The notes beneath the pieces are model-generated. The model was given only the letters and a program-made list of their open reading frames with translations. It was not told the origin of the DNA and did not search any database. A DNA stretch of 18,594 bases from CAZXFA01 sp964640085. GTDB taxonomy: Bacteria; Actinomycetota; UBA4738; HRBIN12. This document shows positions 1 through 6,981 of the stretch, piece after piece. Positions within the stretch are counted from its first letter, which is position 1, and each line of letters starts with the position of its first letter. The translations under genes and the position numbers were made by a program. Location of the stretch: NCBI GenBank assembly GCA_964640085.1, contig CAZXFA010000040.1, positions 1 through 18,594 of the forward strand, given 5' to 3'.

Positions 1-2146
1 TGACAGAGAACTCCCGCTGCGCCGGCACGGCGTCCAGCGGGAGGGTGGCGAGCACGGTGGTGCCCTTGCCGGGCGTCGAGTGCACCATGAAAGTCCCGTT
101 GGCGAGCTCGACGCGCTCCCGCATCGAGGCCAGGCCGACGCGACCCATCTGGAGGTACTCGCGCGCCCTGGCCGAATCGAACCCGGCGCCGTCGTCGGAG
201 ACCTCGATCCGGAGCTGACCGCCCACCGCCTCGACCGCGACCATGACCGAGCGCGCCCGGGCATGCTTGGCCGAGTTCGCCAGGGCCTCCTGCACGATCC
301 GGAAGGCCAAGGTCTCCAGGTCCTGGGGGATCTCGCCGATGGCGCGCCCAACGAAATCGGTCCTCAGCTCGTTGTCGCGGCCGAACTTGTCGAGGGTCTC
401 GCGGAGCGCCGGGATCAGCCCGCGCTCCTCGAGCAGCGGCGGCCGCAGCCCGGACATCAGGCGTCGGAGGTTGTCGGCCTCCTCTGAGAGCTCGCGCCGG
501 ACCTTTGCCAGGACCTCGAGGCCCTCCTCGGTCTCTCCCGCCCGCAGCATGAGCAGGACGGCCTCAAGCGAGAGGGAGGCGGCCGAGACGCCCTGCACCG
601 GACCGTCGTGGAGGTCGCGCGCGATGCGGTTCCGCTCCGCCTCGATCGCCGCGTTGGTCCGCCGCATGATCCGGGTTCGGTCCTCGTCGCGGTCTTGGAG
701 GAACTTGAACAGGGATCGGATCGTCTGGTCCGCCACGCGGGCGGCGGTCACGTCGCGCACCAGGAGCAGGCGCCTCGGCGGATCGCCCGGGACCTCCGAC
801 ATCCGCGATTCGAGATAGACCGCGTGCCCCTCGCGCCGGAGGGTGCCCTGGCCGGTGTGGGGCAGGGCCCCGAACGACTCGTCGGCCTCTGTCGAGGCCG
901 CCAGCGCGGTCCAGGGCTGCCCCTCGACGAGGGACTGCGGGAGCTCGACCATGCGACAGAAGGCGCCGTTGGCTCGGACGATCACGTCGCGGTGGTCCAG
1001 CTCGATGATGCCGTCCACGGCCGCCTCGAACACGGCTCGGAGCCGCTCCTCGGACTCGCGTAGGGTCTCGTTGGCCCGCCGGAGCCGGGCGAGCGCCTTG
1101 TCGGTCTCGCGGAGCGCGAGCTCCTTCTGATCGAGCGCGTCCTCGACGGCGCGCTGGAACTGGGCCCCACGCACCTGGTTGGCGAGGATCCGAAGGACGA
1201 TCGCGACGGCCAGCAGTCCGATCAGCGTGGAACCCATCACCGGTCCCACGCCCTCGTCGATCTGCATCCGGGCCACCAGGATCAGCGCCGCGCACGCGGC
1301 GGTGACGGCGAGGGTGGTGAGCAACGCCCGCCCGTACCGCGCTCCGGGGATCGGTCGGGCCTCCCGGCCGTGGGTCGGGTCGAGCGCGACGATCGCGGCC
1401 AGCGCGAGGACCGAGAGCGCCATCGGCACGTCCACCCACGGATCGCCGAACCGGGTGGAGGAATCCACCCAGGACTCCGCGAACCGGATCGACGAGGCGG
1501 CGAGCCCGGCCATCGCCACCGAGAGTGCGAGATGCACCGGCGTGGGCATCCACAGGGCCAGGGAAGCGAACGAGGTGAAGCTCACCGCCGCCATCGTGGC
1601 GAACACCGCGGCCGAGAACGAGCCGGCGGGCTCGGCCATGTCGGGCCGGACGTACAGGTACAGGAAGGTGCCGAGCGACACGCCGATCAGAGCGATGTCG
1701 CCCGCGATCTCGCGTCGGTCCGCTCGCGCGACGTGCGCTCGCAGTTCGATCTCCGCCGCCACCAGGAGCAGCAAGGCCACGAGCAGCAAGGCGGCGTCGT
1801 AGCCGGTCGGTCGGGCGGCGTCGGTCCCCAAGATGTCCAGGATCGCGAGCGCAACCCACAGCGCACACAGGGCCATCGTGCCCAGCCCGAGCCAGGTCGC
1901 GCCCCGCCAGGCTCCGGCCCGTCGGACGCGGATCAGGATAGTACCAGCGGCGATCGCACAGGCCCCAGCGACCATGCCGGTGGACAGCCCATCCACACGA
2001 CGGATCTCGCCGAGCGAGGTGGCGTACGCGGCCACGACGCCGGCTCCGACCAAGAGGAGGACGACCGGCGCGAGCCAGCCGTGGGCGCGCTGGGTCTGCA
2101 TCGACATCGGGAGGCCATCATGCCTTAGGAGACGGGGCGACTCCAT
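1..2146 (-). CDS. Membrane-bound NarL-family sensor histidine kinase (3' end outside window)
   Basis: A sensor kinase that should autophosphorylate on histidine and pass the phosphate to the response regulator encoded just upstream (2229-2867). I translated the minus-strand frame directly: it is open from a stop at 2164-2162 to the window edge, about 715 codons. The first ~320 residues are hydrophobic with roughly eight membrane segments. A charged coiled-coil follows, then a PAS-like domain (about 368-475), a HisKA_3 dimerisation domain with RDLHDGPVQG (His about 513), and a HATPase domain with an N-box Asn about 624, SDDGAGFD and TPGKGT. The last visible residues (REFSV) lie past the ATPase core, so only a short tail is missing. 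The start is uncertain: GTG 2149, ATG 2146, ATG 2107 and ATG 2101 are all in frame and none has a good Shine-Dalgarno. The signal sensed is unknown. Confidence 0.9.
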   Translation of the reverse strand, partial: MESPRLLRHDGLPMSMQTQRAHGWLAPVVLLLVGAGVVAAYATSLGEIRRVDGLSTGMVAGACAIAAGTILIRVRRAGAWRGATWLGLGTMALCALWVALAILDILGTDAARPTGYDAALLLVALLLLVAAEIELRAHVARADRREIAGDIALIGVSLGTFLYLYVRPDMAEPAGSFSAAVFATMAAVSFTSFASLALWMPTPVHLALSVAMAGLAASSIRFAESWVDSSTRFGDPWVDVPMALSVLALAAIVALDPTHGREARPIPGARYGRALLTTLAVTAACAALILVARMQIDEGVGPVMGSTLIGLLAVAIVLRILANQVRGAQFQRAVEDALDQKELALRETDKALARLRRANETLRESEERLRAVFEAAVDGIIELDHRDVIVRANGAFCRMVELPQSLVEGQPWTALAASTEADESFGALPHTGQGTLRREGHAVYLESRMSEVPGDPPRRLLLVRDVTAARVADQTIRSLFKFLQDRDEDRTRIMRRTNAAIEAERNRIARDLHDGPVQGVSAASLSLEAVLLMLRAGETEEGLEVLAKVRRELSEEADNLRRLMSGLRPPLLEERGLIPALRETLDKFGRDNELRTDFVGRAIGEIPQDLETLAFRIVQEALANSAKHARARSVMVAVEAVGGQLRIEVSDDGAGFDSARAREYLQMGRVGLASMRERVELANGTFMVHSTPGKGTTVLATLPLDAVPAQREFSV

Positions 2147-2228
2147 CACCCGAGCGGGGTTCACCCGTCCGGTGCCAGCCTAGGCCGTCCGGCCGAAAGG
2201 GCCGCGGACCGGGGAGATCTGGTGCTGG

Positions 2229-2867
2229 CTACTCGATCAGGCGGCGGCGGAGCGCCTCGGCCACGGCCGCCGTGCGGTCGGAGGCGCCGAGCTTCTCGAA
2301 GATGTGCTCGAGGTGTGTCTTCACCGTGTCCGGCGAGATGTACAACCGCTCGGCGATGTCGCGGTTGGTGTGGCCGAACGCCAGGAGCTGGAGCACCTCG
2401 ATCTCGCGGGCCGTCAGCGTCTCCGCCCGGCGGTCCCGTTCCTTGGCCTGGGACAGCTCCTCGGCGAGCGCCACCACGAGCTGCGGATCGATCACCATGT
2501 TGCCGCCCGCCACGAGCCGGACCGTCTGGATCAGGTGCTCGGCGTCGCGGGCCTTCAGCACGTAGCCTCGCGCGCCCGAGCGGACCGCCTCCACGACGAA
2601 CTGTCGGTCGTCGTAGGCCGTGAGCATGATCACCCCGACGTCGGGGAACCGCTCCCGGATCTGCCGGGCTGCCTCGAGACCGTCCATCTCGGGCATCCGG
2701 ATGTCCACCAGAGCGATGTTGGGAGTCGCCCGCTCGATCAGCTCCACGAGCTCGATGCCGTTGGCGGCCTCGCCGATCACCTCGATTCCCTCGGCCATGT
2801 CGAGGTAGCGTCGGAGGCCCTGCCGGACGAGGGAATGATCGTCCGCGATGGCTACCGTGATCGTCAC
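2229..2867 (-). CDS. NarL/LuxR-family response regulator
   Basis: A DNA-binding response regulator, the likely partner of the kinase 82 bp downstream. Numbered from the upstream GTG at 2873, the receiver domain has the acidic pair D11/D12, phospho-acceptor D57, T85 and K107. A LuxR-type helix-turn-helix occupies about 152-214 (LTAREIEVLQLLAFGHTNRD, then SPDTVKTHL). The length (about 212 residues) is typical of the NarL family. I prefer GTG 2867 over GTG 2873 because GGAGG at 2877-2873 sits 5 nt before 2867, whereas 2873 lies inside that Shine-Dalgarno. Gene order is regulator then kinase, on the same strand as the glycosyltransferases upstream. The targets are not visible here. Confidence 0.93.
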   Translation of the reverse strand: MTITVAIADDHSLVRQGLRRYLDMAEGIEVIGEAANGIELVELIERATPNIALVDIRMPEMDGLEAARQIRERFPDVGVIMLTAYDDRQFVVEAVRSGARGYVLKARDAEHLIQTVRLVAGGNMVIDPQLVVALAEELSQAKERDRRAETLTAREIEVLQLLAFGHTNRDIAERLYISPDTVKTHLEHIFEKLGASDRTAAVAEALRRRLIE

Positions 2868-2894
2868 TGCCACCTCCAGGGTCCGGCCGGGCCA

Positions 2895-2900
2895 ATCCTA
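2895..2900 (-). promoter_or_regulatory. Possible -10 element of the regulator-kinase operon
   Basis: On the minus strand the 48-bp gap between the PIG-V-like gene and the response regulator contains TAGGAT (within GTATAGGATTGG), a TAnnnT -10 box about 28 nt before the start codon. No convincing -35 is seen 16-18 bp upstream, so readthrough from the glycosyltransferase genes is the alternative. Confidence 0.3.
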
Positions 2901-2919
2901 TACGCCGAAGGCCGACCTC

Positions 2920-4110
2920 TCAGAAGATGTAGTACCAGTTGACCGTCAGCGCCGCGAGCAGCGGGAGCCCGGCGGCGCCCACCGCCGGGGCCACCCAGCG
3001 GGGGATCCGCAGGCCCTCGGCGCCCTCCGCGATCGCCCAGAACGCCGGGAACAGGGGCAGGACGAACCTCGGCATGGACATCAGCGGCCGGCCCTCGAAC
3101 ACGTACGAGAGGGGGAGCAGCAGCCCGATCCACACATACACGAGGTACGGGATCCGGTAGCGTCGGATCGCGTACAGGGCGGCGACGAGCACGGGTAGGA
3201 CGAGCAGCCAGTCGGTCAGGTAGTAGCCGCCGTTGACCGCCCCCACGTACCGGAAGGCCGCCCGCGTCCCATCGATCAGCGTGTCCCACGGCCAGGCGCT
3301 CACCCGTTGCCAGTTCGCCTGCTGGTTGAGCGGGGCGAGCCAGTCGTCGGCCCGGACCTGCCAGTACCCGAGGTACAGGAGGAGTCCGACCACGGGGAGG
3401 ATGGAGGCCGCCAGGCGCGGTAGCAATGCTCTACGGTCCTCGCGCGGCCGCAGCAGCGCCTCGACCGCGAGCGCCGGCGCGAGGACCACGCCCAGGCTCC
3501 GGGTGGTGGCGGCCAGCAGACCCATCACGCCCGCGAGCCACCATCGATCGCGCCGAGCGGCCCAGAACGACGTCACGACCAGCAGCAGGAACAGCGACTC
3601 GCTGTACGGCATGAAGAGGAAGAACGAGGTCGGGAACAGGCACGTCAGCAGCACCGTGGTCCGCGCGACCTCTTCCGATCGCTCAGAGGAGGTGAGGAAG
3701 TACAGGACGACGAGCGCCCCGAGCAGCGCCGCGTTGGCCGCGACGAACCCCCCACCGTACGGTCCCCCGATCAGCAGGCCGACCGCACGGCTCACCAGGG
3801 GGAATAGCGGGAAGAAGGCCGCGCTCCCGTCGCCCACGGCGTAGCCGGACTCGGCGATCCGCATGAACCACAGAACGTCGAACCGCTCCCAGGCCGTGAC
3901 GGCGTTGTGCAGCCCGGGATCGGGGAAGGGCGGGGTCGGCCAACCGGGCACGGCGGCGGGGGCGAGCGGAGTGAACAGCCCCGGCGCCACGAGGGCCACC
4001 GCGAACAACCCGAGGCGCACGGCGAGGAACACGAGGAGGCAGTAGCGGATCCCGCGGACGATCCGTCGACGCTCCTCGGTCCCGGGAACCGTGGCCGGGT
4101 CCGAGCTCAC
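2920..4110 (-). CDS. PIG-V/GPI18-like polytopic mannosyltransferase
   Basis: A 396-residue integral membrane glycosyltransferase of the GT-C fold, resembling the mannosyltransferase family PIG-V/GPI18. Such enzymes use polyprenyl-phosphate sugars as donors on the outer side of the membrane. Support: many hydrophobic segments, and a conserved-looking block at about 71-110 (WERFDVLWFMRIAESGY, then AFFPLFPLV), which matches the W-D-x-W/IA-x-x-GY/FFPLxP pattern of the family. The start is GTG 4110, whose TG is shared with the TGA stop of the GT87 gene (GTGA, 4 nt overlap), so the two are translationally coupled. The frame stays open far upstream, antisense to nothing but in a different frame of the GT87 gene; that extension is not coding. 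The acceptor is unknown: glycolipid, lipoglycan or protein. Confidence 0.82.
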   Translation of the reverse strand: MSSDPATVPGTEERRRIVRGIRYCLLVFLAVRLGLFAVALVAPGLFTPLAPAAVPGWPTPPFPDPGLHNAVTAWERFDVLWFMRIAESGYAVGDGSAAFFPLFPLVSRAVGLLIGGPYGGGFVAANAALLGALVVLYFLTSSERSEEVARTTVLLTCLFPTSFFLFMPYSESLFLLLVVTSFWAARRDRWWLAGVMGLLAATTRSLGVVLAPALAVEALLRPREDRRALLPRLAASILPVVGLLLYLGYWQVRADDWLAPLNQQANWQRVSAWPWDTLIDGTRAAFRYVGAVNGGYYLTDWLLVLPVLVAALYAIRRYRIPYLVYVWIGLLLPLSYVFEGRPLMSMPRFVLPLFPAFWAIAEGAEGLRIPRWVAPAVGAAGLPLLAALTVNWYYIF

Positions 4111-5408
4111 CCCGACGTCCCGCCGGACGCGAGTGCCGGCATCGAGGATGGCGCGACCGCGCGTGCCTCCTCCCCCCGCAGGTACCAGGCCACGACACAG
4201 GCGATCAGGACGGCGGCGCGGAGGAGCAGCGCGAGCTGGAACGTCCCGTACGAGACACCGCCGCTCGCACCGAAGCTCGCGAACCACGAGAACTCCGCCA
4301 AGAACACCGCCACGTCGGACAGCTCGAAGGCGAGGAACAACCGCAGGTCGGGCAGGACCAGGGCGAACCAGGGGATCAGCCACAGTGAGTACTGGGGCGA
4401 GTACACCTTGTTCACCATCAGGAAGATGACGAGGATCGGGAAGCCGAGGCTCCATCGCGCGAATCCGGGGTCCCGGGTCGCCTTGGCCCACCACACCAGG
4501 GCCACCAGGCCGACGAAGAGCACGAGCGAGGCGATGTTCACGGCACCGACGTCGCCACAGGTCCGGCCGGTCAGGCGCTCGCAGGCCACGTACCAGAGGC
4601 TGTCCCAGTTGGTCGGTCGCCGGGAGCTGAAGGCGAAGAACTCCCACCACCCGCGCGTGCCCCAGATCATGAACGGGAGGTTCACGGCGAGCCAACTCCC
4701 CGCCGCCGCCCAGGCGAGGTGGATCCCGCGGTCCGGTTCGCGGCCGCGGAACCGGCCGGCGACGAACGGGACCACGAGGAACGCCGGGTACAGCTTGGCG
4801 GCGGCTCCCAGCCCCAGCAGGGCTCCCGCCCAGACGTCGCGCCGTCGCAGGTACGCGAGGGTCGCTCCCGCCGTCAGCGCCACCGGGATCAGGTCCCAGT
4901 TGAAGTACGCGTAGAGCAGGAGCGATGGTGCGAGCGCGAAGTAGAGGGCACGACGGCCGGCCATCACGTACAGGCACACGGACGCCGCGATGGCCGCCGC
5001 GGTGAGGACCACCATGTTCGCGTAGTAGAAGCCCGCGGTCCCGTCGGACACCCAGGCGGCCAGCCGCATCGCATACATCGAGAGGACCGGGTACTCGTCG
5101 CAGGTACCGTCCGTGGGAGCGCACGGGTCCAGATAGGGCAGCCGGTCGCCGGTGAGCTGCTCCGAGACGAGCAGCGGGACCAGGTCCGAGTAGCAGTAGC
5201 GGGCGTATTGGCGCTCGTCGGCCCAATCGCCCGAGACGCATGGGTGCTTCACGAGGTACCCGAGGGCGAGCGTGCCCGCCAGGGACGCGAGGATCAGCCC
5301 GAGCCCGATCGAGCGGCGACCGCGTTCGCCCACGCGGCCGATTGTCGCATCGGGGCCCACCTCGGACGAGCAGCGGGGCCGCCGAGGGGGAGGCGGCCCC
5401 GCCGTCAC
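4107..5408 (-). CDS. GT87 (DUF2029)-family membrane glycosyltransferase
   Basis: About 433 residues with a short basic N-terminus and about ten membrane segments. The pattern matches the GT87 family, which includes the actinobacterial alpha-1,2-mannosyltransferase PimE using polyprenyl-phosphate-mannose. Seen in the sequence: an acidic periplasmic loop after the first membrane span (DWADERQYARYCYSD), CDEYPVLSMYAM at about 103-114, AAAKLYPAFLVVP near 200, and NKVYSPQYSLWLIPW near 350. These are typical of actinobacterial GT87 proteins. The start is uncertain: GTG 5408, GTG 5360 or GTG 5333, none with a clear Shine-Dalgarno; the first membrane span begins after residue 33. The gene overlaps the PIG-V-like gene by 4 nt, suggesting joint work on one glycan pathway. 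Confidence 0.82.
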   Translation of the reverse strand: MTAGPPPPRRPRCSSEVGPDATIGRVGERGRRSIGLGLILASLAGTLALGYLVKHPCVSGDWADERQYARYCYSDLVPLLVSEQLTGDRLPYLDPCAPTDGTCDEYPVLSMYAMRLAAWVSDGTAGFYYANMVVLTAAAIAASVCLYVMAGRRALYFALAPSLLLYAYFNWDLIPVALTAGATLAYLRRRDVWAGALLGLGAAAKLYPAFLVVPFVAGRFRGREPDRGIHLAWAAAGSWLAVNLPFMIWGTRGWWEFFAFSSRRPTNWDSLWYVACERLTGRTCGDVGAVNIASLVLFVGLVALVWWAKATRDPGFARWSLGFPILVIFLMVNKVYSPQYSLWLIPWFALVLPDLRLFLAFELSDVAVFLAEFSWFASFGASGGVSYGTFQLALLLRAAVLIACVVAWYLRGEEARAVAPSSMPALASGGTSG

Positions 5409-5485
5409 CTTCGGGTCGGCCCTGTGTGTCGAGCCACCCGGGGCACGGGCGTCGGTTCGTGCCGGCGCCCATGTGTTCCTTGCCG

Positions 5486-5508
5486 CATCCGTTTCATCGG
5501 CACGGATG
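5486..5508. repeat. 7-bp inverted repeat upstream of the glycosyltransferase pair
   Basis: CATCCGT at 5486-5492 and ACGGATG at 5502-5508 form a perfect inverted repeat with a 9-nt spacer. It lies about 80-100 bp before the GT87 start in the 232-bp gap after panB. It could be an operator for the glycosyltransferase operon or a weak RNA hairpin. No regulator gene is adjacent. Confidence 0.35.
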
Positions 5509-5539
5509 GTGCTCGGCCTGAGCGCGGATCCGACCGGGT

Positions 5540-5561
5540 GTCGGGCCGGGTCCGGCCTGAC
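5540..5561 (-). terminator. GC-rich hairpin after panB, possible terminator
   Basis: GTCGGGCCGG and CCGGCCTGAC form a stem of up to ten pairs (one G-T wobble), with a 2-nt spacer that would open to a 4-nt loop. It starts about 80 nt past the panB stop on the panB strand. There is no T-tract, so it would be an I-shaped terminator of the kind proposed for actinobacteria. The gap 5409-5640 holds nothing else I can name. Confidence 0.35.
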
Positions 5562-5640
5562 GTTCAGTCCTCGATCTGCGGGTGGCGCGCGGGGTCGCCC
5601 CCTCGAGCTCCGCGTGGACCTCGAGCGCCCCTGTACGACG

Positions 5641-6429
5641 TCAGGTGGTGTAGGAGTGCTCGGGGTCTGGGAACGTCCCGGCCTCCACCTCCCGAGCGAA
5701 CGCGCGGGCCGCCCGCTCGATCTCCCCTCGGAGGTCGGCGTAGGCCTTGGCGAAACGCGGGAGTCGGTCGGACAGCCCGAGCAGGTCGTGGATCACCAGG
5801 ACCTGACCGTCCGTCCCCGGTCCCGCCCCGATCCCGATCGTCGGGATCCGGACTGAGCGGGCGATCTCCAGGCCGAGCTCGGAGGGCATCGCCTCGAGCA
5901 CGATCGCGAACGCTCCGGCCTTCTCGAGCGCCTGCGCCTGGTCCAGCACGCGTGCGGCGCCCTCGCCCCGCCCCTGGACGCGGTAGCCGCCGAGTCCGTG
6001 CACGGACTGCGGCGTCAGACCGACGTGCGCCATCACGGGGATCCCGAGCTCCACCAGCCGATGGGTGAGCTCGATCTGCGGGCCTTCGAGCTTCACCGCG
6101 TGGGCGCCCCCCTCCTTGAGGAAGCGGCCCGCGTTGCGGATCCCCTCCTCCACGCTCACCTGGTAGGACAGGAACGGCATGTCCCCCACCACCAGGGCGT
6201 TCCGCGCTCCCCGGGCCACCGCCCGCGTGTGGTGGAGCATCTCCTCCATCGTGACCGGCAGGGTGGTGTCGTAGCCGAGCACGTTGCTCGCCACGGAGTC
6301 GCCCACCAGCAGGACCGGGATCCCGGCTTCATCGAGGATCCGCGCGGTCGGGAAGTCGTACGCGGTGAGCATCGCGAAGCGCATGCCCTCCGCCTTCCAC
6401 GCCGCGAGGTCGTTGATCGTCACGGTCAT
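5641..6429 (-). CDS. panB: 3-methyl-2-oxobutanoate hydroxymethyltransferase
   Basis: PanB transfers a hydroxymethyl group from 5,10-methylene-tetrahydrofolate to alpha-ketoisovalerate, giving ketopantoate, the first committed step of pantothenate and CoA synthesis. The 262-residue length matches the family. Mg-binding and catalytic residues align by motif with the E. coli enzyme: D44 (LLVGDSV), D83 (VGDMPF), K113/E115 (AVKLEG), and E179 (IVLEAMP) as the catalytic base. HVGLTPQ and GIGAGPGTDGQVLV are also typical. ATG 6429 was chosen because AAGGAGG lies 8 nt upstream and the frame above it is non-homologous. No other pan genes are in the window. It is divergent from rpsF. Confidence 0.97.
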   Translation of the reverse strand: MTVTINDLAAWKAEGMRFAMLTAYDFPTARILDEAGIPVLLVGDSVASNVLGYDTTLPVTMEEMLHHTRAVARGARNALVVGDMPFLSYQVSVEEGIRNAGRFLKEGGAHAVKLEGPQIELTHRLVELGIPVMAHVGLTPQSVHGLGGYRVQGRGEGAARVLDQAQALEKAGAFAIVLEAMPSELGLEIARSVRIPTIGIGAGPGTDGQVLVIHDLLGLSDRLPRFAKAYADLRGEIERAARAFAREVEAGTFPDPEHSYTT

Positions 6430-6470
6430 CGCTCGCGCCTCCTTCTCGGCAGTGCACGGCAGGTTGGAGC

Positions 6471-6476
6471 AGTGTA
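6471..6476 (-). promoter_or_regulatory. Putative panB -10 element
   Basis: The minus strand reads GGGGTACACTGCTCC, with a TAnnnT hexamer TACACT about 41 nt before the panB ATG. The same hexamer precedes the tRNA-Gly gene in this window. A matching -35 is not evident. Confidence 0.4.
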
Positions 6477-6518
6477 CCCCTGGGCTCGACCTGACCGGAA
6501 CGGCGTGTCGGCGCGGGG

Positions 6519-6527
6519 TGCTAGGGT
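6519..6527 (+). promoter_or_regulatory. Putative extended -10 of the rpsF operon
   Basis: TGCTAGGGT is a TGn-TAnnnT extended -10. It predicts transcription start near 6534 and a leader of about 80 nt before rpsF, enough to contain the structure at 6551-6607. The trpD gene has a near-identical element (TGCTAGCCT). No -35 of the TTGACA type is seen. Confidence 0.4.
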
Positions 6528-6550
6528 CGCGCGAACGCAGAACCGCTATG

Positions 6551-6607
6551 CTCTGGAGGGTCGCCACATCCTGCTCCCCCCGCGGGGGCCGTCCAGACCA
6601 GAGGAGG
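6551..6607 (+). promoter_or_regulatory. Candidate S6:S18-binding autoregulatory leader of rpsF
   Basis: The known S6:S18 RNA motif found before rpsF in many bacteria has an outer stem, an inner hairpin and a CCG trinucleotide in the 3' side of the internal loop. This leader has all three: outer stem TCTGGA 6552-6557 with TCCAGA 6592-6597, inner hairpin CCCCC 6576-6580 with GGGGG 6584-6588 (loop CGC), and CCG at 6589-6591 exactly between the two 3' strands. A competing outer pairing, CTCTGG 6551-6556 with CCAGAG 6598-6603, would reach into the Shine-Dalgarno GGAGG at 6603-6607. By analogy with the known motif, binding of S6-S18 would repress translation. The assignment is by eye, without a covariance search. 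Confidence 0.6.
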
Positions 6608-6614
6608 TGGGGCG

Positions 6615-6908
6615 CTGAGACGGTACGAGATCATGCTCATCCTGCCCCCGGAGGCCGACGAGTCGGTCGTGGCCGGGGCGCTGGACCGCATCACCAGGGT
6701 CGTCTCCGAAGGAGGCGGCACCGTCGGCCAGGTCGATCGGTGGGGCCGCAAGCGGCTCGCGTACGCGATCGACAAGCAGACCGAGGGGTACTACGTGGTG
6801 GCGGAGTTCACCGCGGATCCCACGTTGATCAGCGAGCTCGAACGCACGTTGCACCTGGCCGACGAGGTCCTGCGGTTCAAGGTCGTCGTCCGCGGCGAGG
6901 CCGCGTAG
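6615..6908 (+). CDS. rpsF: 30S ribosomal protein S6, probable CTG start
   Basis: S6 binds 16S rRNA as a heterodimer with S18 on the platform of the small subunit. The protein begins LRRYEIMLILPPEADE; the family's near-universal opening is M-R-x-Y-E. It ends at residue 97 with a usual length. The first in-frame ATG (6633) would remove the first beta strand (RRYEI). The codon at the expected start is CTG 6615, and GGAGG at 6603-6607 lies 7 nt before it, an ideal spacing. No ATG, GTG or TTG is available in frame at that place; the nearby GTG (6607) is in another frame and hits TGA at 6616. I therefore call CTG as initiator, with a base error as the alternative. First gene of rpsF-ssb-rpsR-rplI. 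Confidence 0.93.
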   Translation: MRRYEIMLILPPEADESVVAGALDRITRVVSEGGGTVGQVDRWGRKRLAYAIDKQTEGYYVVAEFTADPTLISELERTLHLADEVLRFKVVVRGEAA

Positions 6909-6928
6909 GGCGAGTAGGCGACTTCCCC

Positions 6929-6955
6929 CTCCCCGCCCCGCCATCCGTCGGGGAG
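6929..6955 (+). repeat. Perfect 7-bp inverted repeat between rpsF and ssb
   Basis: CTCCCCG at 6929-6935 pairs with CGGGGAG at 6949-6955 around a 13-nt loop. It lies in the 73-nt gap between rpsF and ssb and ends 26 nt before the ssb ATG. With no T-tract it is more likely an mRNA stability or processing element, or partial attenuator, than a full terminator. Confidence 0.4.
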
Positions 6956-6981
6956 CGGCACCGGAACGGAAGGTGATGGAG

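Noticed and set aside
564..1868. A 434-codon minus-strand frame within the first sensor kinase
   Set aside because: Low-complexity Arg/Gly/Ala/Pro sequence in a different frame from the kinase, whose HisKA_3, PAS and HATPase motifs read through the same DNA.
4111..5472. An open minus-strand frame that runs in frame into the PIG-V-like gene, giving a nominal 850-residue protein from ATG 5472, which has AAGGA upstream
   Set aside because: The upstream half is rich in Arg, Gly and Pro with no family features, and it overlaps the GT87 gene, which is clearly coding in another frame. The true start is the GTGA overlap at 4110.
6547..6552. TATGCT as the rpsF -10
   Set aside because: It overlaps the 5' arm of the predicted leader structure and would place the start inside it; the extended -10 at 6519-6527 fits the whole leader better.
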